DNA of 40,929 nt from positions 1 through 40,929 of the IMG/VR virus record IMGVR_UViG_3300025133_000256. One strand, 5' to 3'. The notes under the pieces were generated by a model. That model ran no database searches, was not told where the DNA came from, and saw only the letters and a program-made list of their open reading frames with translations. Below, piece by piece: positions 1-5,829 of the stretch (the stretch's first letter is position 1; each line of letters begins with the position of its first letter). The translations under genes were made by a program, and so were the position numbers. Source of the stretch: a virus.

Positions 1-146
1 GTATCCTTTCACCGAAAGGGTATTCCTTTCAGGGACTTACACGGGCTTTACGCACAATCACCATGTCGCCGTGACTTTAAGGTCTTGTACGCACCTAGGA
101 TTGTAGTCCCACGCACCTACGTCTACAACCGTAGGTAACCCGATGC
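1..146. repeat. Direct terminal repeat, left copy
   Basis: The first 146 bases recur at the right end of the window with one substitution (G at 20, A at the matching position 40803), leaving 126 exactly identical bases. This is what a circular or terminally redundant phage genome looks like after assembly. The left end contains a small hairpin, CCTTTC-ACC-GAAAGG; the differing base lies in its stem, and the right-hand copy pairs perfectly for nine base pairs. No coding gene lies in the repeat. Whether it is a true packaged terminal repeat or an assembly overlap cannot be decided from sequence alone. Confidence 0.85.
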
Positions 147-156
147 CACGCACCTA
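88..156. repeat. Three copies of a CACGCACCTA-like 10-mer
   Basis: TACGCACCTA (88-97), CACGCACCTA (110-119) and CACGCACCTA (147-156) lie in the gene-free stretch before the first leftward genes. A related CACGCACCT occurs at 36882-36890 in another intergenic region. The second copy overlaps a hairpin, ACCTACG/CGTAGGT, at 115-136. Repeated short sites in an intergenic region suggest protein-binding sites, but no function is shown. Apart from these repeats and the hairpin, I see nothing else in 147-218. Confidence 0.45.
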
Positions 157-218
157 TACAGATGCCGCTTGCAGCCTAAAGCCTATTTACCCTCGCTGCA
201 ACGAGCCAAAACTCAACT

Positions 219-258
219 CCCATCATCTCTCTCTCAAAAGAGAGAGAGAGATGATGGG
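219..258 (-). terminator. (CT)n hairpin, probable leftward terminator
   Basis: The arms CCCATCAT-(CT)n and (GA)n-ATGATGGG enclose an AAAA loop, giving a long perfect stem that begins 12 bases past the stop of the leftward gene ending at 270. The sequence after it on the leftward strand is only moderately T-rich (GAGTTTTGG), so it could be a terminator or a 3' stabilising hairpin. A closely similar hairpin follows another leftward gene at 39942-39981. Confidence 0.6.
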
Positions 259-269
259 GACTCCACACG

Positions 270-410
270 CTAGCCACGGGTCAAACCCTCTTCAGGCTTA
301 GCATTTCCACCGACAAACACCCACCCGCACTTAGAGCAAGCCCAATGCGTATTACTCTGGTTACGCACCAGATCATGCTCACACACCGTCGGAATATCAA
401 TCTCATGCAC
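270..410 (-). CDS. Small zinc-ribbon-like protein, 46 aa
   Basis: A GTG start at 410 overlaps the stop of the preceding leftward gene (GTGCATGA), consistent with translational coupling. The product has a cysteine/histidine arrangement, with CEH near residue 9 and WACSKCGW around residues 24-31, typical of very small zinc-binding phage proteins. It ends in an acidic-to-basic tail, PEEGLTRG. No specific function can be given. The (CT)n hairpin follows its stop directly. Other frames here give longer but less protein-like readings, so I prefer this one because of the coupling and the Cys pattern. Confidence 0.6.
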   Translation of the reverse strand: MHEIDIPTVCEHDLVRNQSNTHWACSKCGWVFVGGNAKPEEGLTRG

Positions 411-711
411 AGTACACCATCCTTCCACAATGACCGTAGGTCAATCCAAACGCATCCAACAACCGCCACTGCGCCAAGTCCACTGTATGCGTAGGATACA
501 ACTCCTCGCTCCAAGCGATAGACGCCCGAGGATTCCTGATCTCACGCAACTCCTCCGCATCAGGCCAATCCTCCCAATCCAACTCACGCCCCGCATCAAC
601 ACCCAACATTCGCAACAACTCCGCTTCGCCAAGCGTGTACCTACTTGGATGCAAAGCCGACAACACACGCCCAAGCATGTTGGGGCAATCAAACAACGCT
701 GATCCAAACAC
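403..711 (-). CDS. Hypothetical protein, 102 aa
   Basis: I chose the GTG at 711 because AGGAGG lies six bases upstream of it; a longer reading from 729 would place that Shine-Dalgarno inside the gene. The product is acidic and Trp-rich (ELDWEDWPDAEELREIRNP, RASIAWSEELYPTHT), with no recognisable domain, signal peptide or membrane segment. It is the first gene of a two-gene leftward unit with the 46-residue zinc-ribbon-like protein and is probably an early accessory gene. Bases 712-790 upstream show no further gene. Confidence 0.7.
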   Translation of the reverse strand: MFGSALFDCPNMLGRVLSALHPSRYTLGEAELLRMLGVDAGRELDWEDWPDAEELREIRNPRASIAWSEELYPTHTVDLAQWRLLDAFGLTYGHCGRMVYCA

Positions 712-790
712 TACGCACCTCCTGCGCACTCAACCACTTATCAAGAACTCTACACGCACTCATGTACACAGTGTACACAAGCGCAGTACA

Positions 791-885
791 GGGCGGGAGT
801 CGAAGACTCCCGCCCCGCACCACAGCGGGGGAGTCGAAGACTCCCCCGCCGCAGACGCTACGCCGTAGCCAGTCCCAAGGACTGG
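791..885. repeat. Hairpins 1-4 of the palindrome array
   Basis: Four consecutive perfect palindromes: 791-815 (arms GGGCGGGAGTC/GACTCCCGCCC, loop GAA), 825-849 (GCGGGGGAGTC/GACTCCCCCGC, loop GAA), 857-869 (GCTACG/CGTAGC, one-base loop) and 869-885 (CCAGTCC/GGACTGG, loop CAA). The third covers the stop codon of the leftward gene 858-1328, so the array runs from that gene's 3' flank into its coding region. The first two share the inner arm GGGAGTC. They may end the leftward transcript, but no T-run follows. Confidence 0.85.
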
Positions 886-1328
886 GCCTTGCTGACGATG
901 CGGTCCACAGTACCTTGCCAAGCAAGGTTCCCTTGCTTGTCAAGGTGCGTCGGGACCAACTCCATCGCTTCCCGAAGGGAAGCGAGTACCTTGTCGACAT
1001 CTCCGATGTCACTCGCCTTCGTCGCATTGGCTAGTCTGGCGTTAATGCTAGCATTAACGGCCTTGTTCTTCGCTGACTTGGCTGCTTTCTCCAACTTCCA
1101 AGCCGAAGGCTTGGAAGTCTTGGCAACAACTGGAGCCGAAGGCTCCACTACGTTTGAGGGAACCTCAAACGTTGGGATCGACGGTGCCGAAGGCACCGTA
1201 GCGACAACCGACGGTTCCGAAGGAACCGTGACCGTGCCGTCGGCATCGAAGATGCCGCTTTCCACGATCTGTTCGGCAAGCCGAACAATAGCCGAAGCCG
1301 AGGCTTCGGTGATGGTCAGGGTCTTCAT
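858..1328 (-). CDS. Hypothetical protein built around in-frame palindromes, 156 aa
   Basis: The ATG at 1328 is preceded by AAGGAGG with six-base spacing, a strong start. The N-terminal about 35 residues are helical (MKTLTITEASASAIVRLAEQ). Residues 36-75 are a Pro/Ser/Val linker with repeated VPSEPS, VPSAPS and VEPSAP peptides. The C-terminal half is helical and basic-to-neutral (KLEKAAKSAKNKAVNAS). No family is recognised. At least a dozen perfect DNA palindromes lie inside the gene; where the loop reads TTC on the coding strand within CCTTCGG, the same frame yields Pro-Ser, which creates the PSAP/PSEP repeats. Its ribosome site is buried in a long hairpin just upstream, so translation is probably controlled by RNA folding. 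Presumably an early protein. Confidence 0.75.
   Translation of the reverse strand: MKTLTITEASASAIVRLAEQIVESGIFDADGTVTVPSEPSVVATVPSAPSIPTFEVPSNVVEPSAPVVAKTSKPSAWKLEKAAKSAKNKAVNASINARLANATKASDIGDVDKVLASLREAMELVPTHLDKQGNLAWQGTVDRIVSKAQSLGLATA
912..1309. repeat. Hairpins 5-17 of the array, inside a coding gene
   Basis: Thirteen palindromes: 912-928, 931-945, 966-984 (CGCTTCCC-GAA-GGGAAGCG), 996-1010, 1041-1058 (loopless GTTAATGCTAGCATTAAC), 1094-1118 (11-bp arms, loop GAA), 1131-1147, 1150-1172, 1181-1199, 1211-1229, 1241-1257, 1271-1286 and 1292-1309. Seven have an exact GAA loop on the plus strand. The stems differ in sequence, so this is conservation of form, not of sequence. The density is far above chance. 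Confidence 0.9.
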
Positions 1329-1333
1329 ATTTC

Positions 1334-1392
1334 CTCCTTGGGGTATCTTCTTATCATCACCCTAAAGGGTGATGAGAAGATACCCCAAGGAG
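1334..1392 (-). promoter_or_regulatory. Hairpin sequestering the ribosome site of the 858-1328 gene
   Basis: On the leftward RNA, CTCCTTGGGGTATCTTC pairs with GAAGATACCCCAAGGAG, and the stem continues to CATCACCC/GGGTGATG around a small loop with a three-base bulge. The 3' arm contains the AAGGAGG that serves the ATG at 1328. The start would be inaccessible unless the hairpin is opened, for example by a ribosome, a protein or incomplete transcription. It is also the eighteenth hairpin of the array. Confidence 0.75.
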
Positions 1393-1395
1393 ATA

Positions 1396-1689
1396 TATTG
1401 GTTTCCCCCCATTTTCCCTTCAGGAAAATGGGGGGAAACCAATAAAATCTGGTTGCTTTACTCAACCTGAAGGTTGAGTAAAGCAACCAACCAAATTGCC
1501 AACCGTTGTTCTCATAACCCTAAAGGGTTATGAGAACAACGACAAAGCCACCAACCACTCTCTCCAACCAATCGTAGATTGGTTGGAGAGAGTGCCAAAC
1601 TGGTTGCTTTACTCAACGTAGTTGAGTAAAGCAACCAACCAAACCAGACTCCAATCAACCGCTTACAACTACGTTGTAAGCGGTGATTG
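1396..1689. repeat. Hairpins 19-24, long-armed section of the array (no gene)
   Basis: Six long hairpins: 1396-1444 (22-bp stem, CTTCA loop), 1450-1489 (19 bp), 1504-1541 (18 bp, AA loop), 1556-1594 (18 bp, GTA loop), 1601-1637 (17 bp, GTA loop) and 1652-1689 (12 bp perfect, loop TAC, with an extra CAATC/GATTG pair beyond a bulge). The arms of 1450-1489 and 1601-1637 share TGGTTGCTTTACTCAAC exactly but have different loop regions. Spacers are 5-15 bases. I see no credible gene in this stretch; open frames here only read across the palindromes. Confidence 0.9.
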
Positions 1690-1716
1690 CCAGAAGCCAG
1701 CCAGCCTCGCGTACGT

Positions 1717-1939
1717 ACACCAACCAAGGGTTGGTGTTGATTCCAGCCGTCCGAACGTAGTTCGGTACCAATTTAACATTCTCAACTACGTTGAGACTTC
1801 GATTCGGCCTGTTTCCCGTACTAAACCAGAGGTTTAGTAACTAGTTCAAGCACCTATGGTGCTTGCTGCTGCTGCTGACCGTCGGACGCCGTTGCAGTGG
1901 CAACGGCGAGGGTGCCGTACCCCCCCTTGGGGGGTACGG
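1717..1939. repeat. Hairpins 25-31, short-armed section of the array (no gene)
   Basis: Palindromes at 1717-1737 (ACACCAACC/GGTTGGTGT), 1751-1765 (CCGAAC-GTA-GTTCGG), 1780-1796 (TCTCAAC-TAC-GTTGAGA), 1819-1839 (TACTAAACC-AGA-GGTTTAGTA), 1847-1865 (CAAGCACC-TAT-GGTGCTTG), 1887-1908 (CGCCGTTGC/GCAACGGCG) and 1915-1939 (CCGTACCCCCC/GGGGGGTACGG). Loops are three or four bases. No ribosome site plus frame combination suggests a gene here. Confidence 0.85.
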
Positions 1940-1983
1940 GGCGCGCGCCTGCATATGTATAGATATGGAGGGGCAGATTGGGC

Positions 1984-2009
1984 AAAAAAAGAACCCCCTG
2001 TGGGGGTTC
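1984..2009 (-). terminator. Rho-independent terminator read leftward
   Basis: On the leftward strand the stem GAACCCCC-ACA-GGGGGTTC is followed directly by seven T residues, the textbook intrinsic-terminator form. No leftward gene lies immediately to its right (the late genes there run rightward), so it probably stops antisense or leftward read-through before the array and the 858-1328 gene. Read rightward it is only a hairpin preceded by A7. Confidence 0.65.
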
Positions 2010-2034
2010 GTGCGCCTGTACGCGATATTGGTGA

Positions 2035-2090
2035 TTTACTCAGTACCATTCCCCAACGCTGAAGGCGTTGGGGAATGTTTACTCAGTACC
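2035..2090 (+). promoter_or_regulatory. Hairpin flanked by two TTTACTCAGTACC repeats
   Basis: TTTACTCAGTACC occurs at 2035-2047 and 2078-2090, and between them is a hairpin with arms CATTCCCCAACGC/GCGTTGGGGAATG (2047-2077). The same 13-mer lies in transcription orientation 14 bases ahead of the leftward Cas4-like gene (34887-34899), again beside a hairpin. This placement ahead of both gene blocks suggests a binding site for a phage regulator or a promoter element. No canonical -35/-10 pair is evident. Confidence 0.55.
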
Positions 2091-2093
2091 AAG

Positions 2094-2158
2094 CAATAAT
2101 AGGCTGGGGTGTCCCATTATTGTACTAGTGGGTTGGTACAAAGCCCGTTTGGGACACC
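2094..2158 (+). promoter_or_regulatory. Candidate structured RNA leader of the late operon
   Basis: Three helices can be drawn: CAATAAT (2094-2100) with ATTATTG (2116-2122); GGTGTCCC (2108-2115) with GGGACACC (2151-2158); and, inside the latter, TTGTAC (2120-2125) with GTACAA (2136-2141). The first and second cross, giving a pseudoknot topology or two alternative folds. It lies 30 bases ahead of the small terminase start. It could be a leader RNA, a packaging-related site or coincidental pairing; the 8-bp outer helix is the best supported part. Confidence 0.4.
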
Positions 2159-2187
2159 TGCGCTTACAATCAGGAAAGGGGTTTCAT

Positions 2188-2640
2188 ATGGCTCAAAATG
2201 GTGGCGGCAAAGGCTGGCAAACAGACATTGACACAGGCAGCAAGGTTATGCCCGCAGCATGGGGCAACTTGCTAGATTGGCTGCTACAGGGGCCAGAACG
2301 TGCCCCGTCTACACAACGCGACTGGGCGGCAGAAAACGATCTCCATGAGGATTCGATTCGACGCATCAAGCGTGATCCACGCTTTATACGTGAGTGGGAT
2401 CGGCGCGCTGCCGAACTAAACATTAACCCTGAAAGGGTTCAGAGCGTCGTAGATGCTCTTTGGCAGCGTGCGTCTGCGGGGGATACGAAGGCTGCGTCTT
2501 TGTATTTGCAGTATGTGGAGAAGTTTACGCCGAAGCGGCGTTTGGTTGTTGATGATGAGCGTGCGGTGGCTGGGATGTCTGATTCTGAGTTGGCTGATGC
2601 TTTGGAGTCTGAGGTTGTTGGTCTTAGGGCGGTGTCTTGA
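2188..2640 (+). CDS. terS: Small terminase subunit (TerS), 150 aa
   Basis: Recognises phage DNA and presents it to the large terminase at the start of packaging. The ATG at 2188 has AAAGGGG six bases upstream; a longer reading from 2068 lacks a ribosome site and crosses the hairpin. Residues about 37-75 form a helix-turn-helix-like segment (STQRDWAAENDLHEDSIRRI), and residues about 87-110 (ALWQRASAGDTKAASLYLQY) match the second conserved helix of phBC6A51-type small terminases. A disordered acidic tail follows. Position directly ahead of the large terminase genes supports the call. First gene of the rightward block. Confidence 0.8.
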   Translation: MAQNGGGKGWQTDIDTGSKVMPAAWGNLLDWLLQGPERAPSTQRDWAAENDLHEDSIRRIKRDPRFIREWDRRAAELNINPERVQSVVDALWQRASAGDTKAASLYLQYVEKFTPKRRLVVDDERAVAGMSDSELADALESEVVGLRAVS

Positions 2641-2849
2641 TGGCTACTAGATGGTGGGAAGAGGATGGTCGGCCAAAGCGTAAGAAGCGGGTTACTACGC
2701 GGAAGAGGATACAGAAGCATTCGTCTGCTGATCGTGCGATGTTGACTTCGGCCAAGCGGTCGGGGTCTGGTACGGCTGGTTCTGCGCCGAAGAGGAAGCG
2801 GAGGGGTGCATCTCCGCGAAGTGGGCGTGGTCGTAAGGTGGGTCGGTAG
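2640..2849 (+). CDS. Highly basic small protein, 69 aa
   Basis: The ATG at 2640 overlaps the TGA of the small terminase (TGATG), so it is translationally coupled. After MATRWWEEDG the protein is almost entirely Lys/Arg/Ser/Gly (RPKRKKRVTTRKR, RGASPRSGRGRKVGR). This suggests a nucleic-acid-binding, disordered protein, perhaps associated with packaging or the capsid interior. No family is recognised. The next gene starts on the base after its stop. Confidence 0.7.
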   Translation: MATRWWEEDGRPKRKKRVTTRKRIQKHSSADRAMLTSAKRSGSGTAGSAPKRKRRGASPRSGRGRKVGR

Positions 2850-3965
2850 ATGCCCCTTTCAAGGCGTAGTTTTGATAATAACAATACTGGTAACACTGGC
2901 GCGCGTGGTAAGCCGCATAAGCGCGGTCTTACTCCTAAGCGTAAAAGTACGCCTACGTGGCGTGAGCGTGAGGCTACGTTGGCGATGGAAGAGTATATGC
3001 AGGGTTTGGTTGTTGATGGCGGCTCTGGTGGCGTCATTGGTGATGTGAGCGATTTGGGTATAGATGCGGCGATGTTGTTGCCGTGGGGTCGCGGCATCAA
3101 GGGTGCTGGTAAGATTGGTAAGGCGTTGGGTAAGGTGTTGGGTATTGGGAAGTTGCCGAAGACGTTGCCGCCGAGGGCGACGAAATCGGGTTTGCCGAAA
3201 GCGGGTTCTCGCTTTTGGCGTGATCCTGATGTTGCTGATGTGGTTGCTACGCAGGGTAAGGCTGCCGTTCACCCGATTGACTATGAGGTTTGGAAGACCG
3301 TTTCTGGTCGTGGTGCGAACCGACTTATCCGTCCAAAAATTACGGCTGATGATTTGGTAGCGACGAAGAGGGCTGATCCGACGGGTTACAGGAACTCTCG
3401 CGCTTGGCAGACTCCTGCTAGTGCTGCGAAGGGTAGAGAGGCGATGAGGGAGATTAAGAAGTTTGAGGAAGCGTTAGCCAGTAACCCTGAGTTGCGTTCG
3501 TACTGGGCAGCGAGGATGCATAAGGGAACTAATCTTGGTGGCCCTAATCCGAAGTGGGATTTTCTTGATTTGTTGGAAAATAATCCTACTTTCAGGGGTC
3601 GTGCAGCAGGTAATATACTTGGTAAACGGGGAAAGGACTTGCCGAAGGCGTTGAAGGCTGGTAGCGCGGGGCAGCGGTCACGGACGTTGCCGATGCAGGC
3701 TGAGAAGATGAGTGGTAACAGGTTTGGTTCGCGGTGGGATACTGCGGACGATTTGGCTGACAGGTTGGCTGGTCGTGCGCTTCCCCGTGATGCTGGGGCA
3801 AGGTTTGCCCAAGGTGTAGGTAATGCGGCTACTGATCCGTTGTATAATCTGCGTTGGGCGGTATTCGATGATATGCTTGCGAATACGCGCGCGTCTTCAA
3901 AGACGGCTGCCGATTGGGTGAAGCGTGCCGATTTCGATATGCTTCAGCAATACTTGGGCAGGTAG
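2850..3965 (+). CDS. Hypothetical protein sharing a module with the giant virion protein, 371 aa
   Basis: Starts immediately after the previous stop. The N-terminus is basic and disordered. Residues 45-110 are Gly-rich and hydrophobic (IGDVSDLGIDAAMLLPWGRG, IGKALGKVLGIGKLP), possibly membrane-interacting. Residues 122-149 carry FWRDPDVAD, then G, AV.P, DY and WK at conserved spacing. The same pattern occurs near residue 1741 of the 3153-residue protein (19068-28529). The C-terminal part is basic and helical. I do not recognise a family. Its position between TerS and TerL and the shared module suggest a head-interior or ejected protein. An unusual companion for packaging genes. Confidence 0.75.
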   Translation: MPLSRRSFDNNNTGNTGARGKPHKRGLTPKRKSTPTWREREATLAMEEYMQGLVVDGGSGGVIGDVSDLGIDAAMLLPWGRGIKGAGKIGKALGKVLGIGKLPKTLPPRATKSGLPKAGSRFWRDPDVADVVATQGKAAVHPIDYEVWKTVSGRGANRLIRPKITADDLVATKRADPTGYRNSRAWQTPASAAKGREAMREIKKFEEALASNPELRSYWAARMHKGTNLGGPNPKWDFLDLLENNPTFRGRAAGNILGKRGKDLPKALKAGSAGQRSRTLPMQAEKMSGNRFGSRWDTADDLADRLAGRALPRDAGARFAQGVGNAATDPLYNLRWAVFDDMLANTRASSKTAADWVKRADFDMLQQYLGR

Positions 3966-3969
3966 TCGA

Positions 3970-4062
3970 ATGACTCCTGAGGATCAAATAGAATGGGAGG
4001 ACGCTGATGAAGTGCTGTCCTGCGGATTGGAAGATCCCGAAATCTGCGAATCGTGTCAGTAG
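3970..4062 (+). CDS. Acidic mini-protein, 30 aa
   Basis: ATG at 3970, just after the previous stop, reads MTPEDQIEWEDADEVLSCGL and continues to a C-terminal CESCQ. It is strongly acidic with three cysteines, two as CxxC at the end. Its stop overlaps the GTG start of the next gene, which fits the coupling seen throughout the block. No family known; it may be a coupling leader rather than a functional protein. Confidence 0.4.
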   Translation: MTPEDQIEWEDADEVLSCGLEDPEICESCQ

Positions 4063-4280
4063 ATGGCGGGAATATAGCCAAGATCATCGGTGCAGTTGCT
4101 GCTCTTGTTGCTGCTGTCGGCGGTTTTTTGGTAGCCGTTGGGGATTCGGATTCCCAACAGGCTCCTGCTGTTATCATCATTAGGGGTTCTACGTTACCTG
4201 AGGATGATCTGACGGATTCCGAGAAGGACAGGGAGTGGGTGTTCAATGAGTCGCTTAGGGGAACTGAGGCAGGAGGCTGA
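4053..4280 (+). CDS. Small membrane-anchored protein, 75 aa
   Basis: The GTG start at 4053 lies inside the previous stop region. Residues 9-29 (AKIIGAVAALVAAVGGFLVA) form a clear transmembrane segment, followed by a polar acidic tail (DDLTDSEKDREWVF). It overlaps the terminase ATPase gene by 35 bases. A single-span protein with a short N-terminus could be a holin-like or spanin-like protein, but it lies far from the endolysin gene, so lysis is uncertain. No family is recognised. Confidence 0.55.
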   Translation: MSVDGGNIAKIIGAVAALVAAVGGFLVAVGDSDSQQAPAVIIIRGSTLPEDDLTDSEKDREWVFNESLRGTEAGG

Positions 4281-5133
4281 GTGGCGTAGGTGTCAGCGTA
4301 GCGAGGTTCATTTTTTAGAGAATTACTGGTATATTGCGCATCCTGCGCATGGCCGTATTTTGTTTAAGTTGCGGGGGGCGCAGTCGGAGGCGTTGAAGCG
4401 GTGGGATAACAACCGTTATTCGTTGACGTTGAAGGCTCGTCAGATTGGGTGGACGACGTTGGTGTCTGCTCATCAGTTTTGGTTGGCGTTTTTTCACGAC
4501 GATCAGAATGTGATTGATTTGTCGCGTACGGAGCGGGAGTCGATTCTGTTGTTGCGTAAAACCAAGTATGGGTTTAAGCATTTGCCGATGTGGATGATTG
4601 AGCGGGGTCCGCAGTCGTTGATGGATCATCAGCAACGTATGGGGTTCAGCAACGGTTCTCAGATTACGTCGATGCCTTCGGCATCTGACCCTGCGCGTGG
4701 TGAGTCTGCTACGTTGGTGGTTGTGGATGAGTGGGCGTTCCTGCCGAACCCTGAGGAGGCGTGGGCGTCTATTGAGCCTGTTGCCGATGTGGGTGGCCGC
4801 ATTATTGGGCTGTCTACTGCTAACGGGTCGGGAAACTTTTTTCATCAGTTGTGGGTGGGGGCGTCTACGGGGAACAATCAGTTTGATCCAATGTTTTTTC
4901 CGTGGTCTGCTTCCGAGGATAGGGATGAGTCTTGGTATGAAGGTAAGAAGAGTTCGATGTTGCCGTGGCAACTCGCACAGGAGTATCCGACGAGTGCCGA
5001 GGACGCATTTGTTCGTTCTGGCAACCCTGTATTCGATATTGACGTTCTTAATGATATGCGTGTGCATGTTCGACAGGGTGTGGACGGCTATCTCCATGAA
5101 ACGTCCAAAAACGTTTTGGAGTTCCGATGTTGA
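4246..5133 (+). CDS. terL: Large terminase, ATPase subunit (split TerL), 295 aa
   Basis: Motor ATPase that drives DNA into the procapsid. ARQIGWTT at residues 64-71 is the terminase-type Walker A variant (usually ..G-K-T; here Trp replaces Lys, as in some lineages with an upstream Arg). VVVDEW at 158-163 is Walker B with catalytic Glu162, and GLSTANGSGNFF at 188-199 is the coupling motif III. The protein stops at the point where a normal TerL continues into its nuclease domain. Its TGA overlaps the ATG of the next gene (ATGTTGA), which encodes that nuclease. AGGGAG lies ahead of the start. Confidence 0.88.
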   Translation: MSRLGELRQEAEWRRCQRSEVHFLENYWYIAHPAHGRILFKLRGAQSEALKRWDNNRYSLTLKARQIGWTTLVSAHQFWLAFFHDDQNVIDLSRTERESILLLRKTKYGFKHLPMWMIERGPQSLMDHQQRMGFSNGSQITSMPSASDPARGESATLVVVDEWAFLPNPEEAWASIEPVADVGGRIIGLSTANGSGNFFHQLWVGASTGNNQFDPMFFPWSASEDRDESWYEGKKSSMLPWQLAQEYPTSAEDAFVRSGNPVFDIDVLNDMRVHVRQGVDGYLHETSKNVLEFRC

Positions 5134-5792
5134 CGGTGTGGGAGCAGCCTGAGCGTTGGTCGGGGTACGTTTTGGGTGTCGATACTGCTGAGGGGTTGGG
5201 GCATGGCGACTACTCATGTATTCAGGTTATTGACGCGAAGAAGGGGGAACAGGTCGCTATTTGGCATGGACGTATCCCGCCTGATGAGTTGGCTACTGAG
5301 GTGTACCGTTTGGGTTTGTGGTACGGGAACGCTCTTTGCTGCGTTGAGGCCAACAACCACGGTTTGACCACGATTACGGTGTTGCGCCAGTTGGGGTATC
5401 CGAACCTGTACCGTCGGCGGGCGTTGAATACGTCTTCGCAACGTATTTCGCAGGAGTACGGGTGGAAGACGACACGTACATCGAAGCCGTTGATGATTGA
5501 TGATTTGGGTAAGGCTTTGAAAAACGATGAACTGATTTTGCATTGCGATTCTACGATTGCGGAGTTGCGTACGTTTGTACGCAACGACCGTGGATCAATG
5601 TCTGGTTCGCCGTATGATGATCGGGTGATGGCGTTAGCGGTGGCGAATCAGATGCGCAAGTTTGCGTATGTACCCGAGTTTGTACAGCATGTGGATGATA
5701 CGTGGACGTTTGATTGGTGGATGAGGCAGATCCCGTCAGGGGTTGCAACGGATGATACAATCGGCACTTACCTGTCGCGTGGGACAGCGTAA
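5127..5792 (+). CDS. Large terminase, nuclease subunit (split TerL), 221 aa
   Basis: RNase-H-fold nuclease of the large terminase, which cuts the concatemer at the start and end of packaging. LGVDTAEG (Asp19), VEANNHG (Glu74) and PYDDRVMALA (Asp164/165) supply the expected metal-binding acidic triad. The reading frame differs from the ATPase gene and overlaps it by seven bases, so the two domains are made as separate chains or joined by a rare frameshift. No intron or homing endonuclease lies between them. The C-terminus (DDTWTFDWWM) is aromatic and acidic. Confidence 0.87.
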   Translation: MLTVWEQPERWSGYVLGVDTAEGLGHGDYSCIQVIDAKKGEQVAIWHGRIPPDELATEVYRLGLWYGNALCCVEANNHGLTTITVLRQLGYPNLYRRRALNTSSQRISQEYGWKTTRTSKPLMIDDLGKALKNDELILHCDSTIAELRTFVRNDRGSMSGSPYDDRVMALAVANQMRKFAYVPEFVQHVDDTWTFDWWMRQIPSGVATDDTIGTYLSRGTA

Positions 5793-5829
5793 GCATTCTT
5801 GTAGGACACATTGAACAAAGGAGAGTCCT

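Noticed and set aside
281-514. 77-residue leftward frame at 281-514
   Set aside because: It overlaps two better-supported frames (270-410 and 403-711) that show coupling, a ribosome site and protein-like composition; its own sequence is hydrophobic and irregular.
791-2077. CRISPR array
   Set aside because: The repeated feature is hairpin form with different stem sequences. There are no constant repeats with unique spacers and no cas genes; the single Cas4-like nuclease is a phage recombination type.
1856-2099. Several small rightward open frames across the hairpins
   Set aside because: They read across perfect palindromes and low-complexity runs, lack ribosome sites, and overlap each other in different frames.
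2068-2187. N-terminal extension of the small terminase
   Set aside because: The extension begins in a hairpin arm with no ribosome site, while AAAGGGG directly precedes the ATG at 2188.
4246-5792. Programmed frameshift joining the two terminase genes
   Set aside because: No slippery heptamer or downstream structure is evident at the ATGTTGA overlap, so separate coupled translation is simpler.
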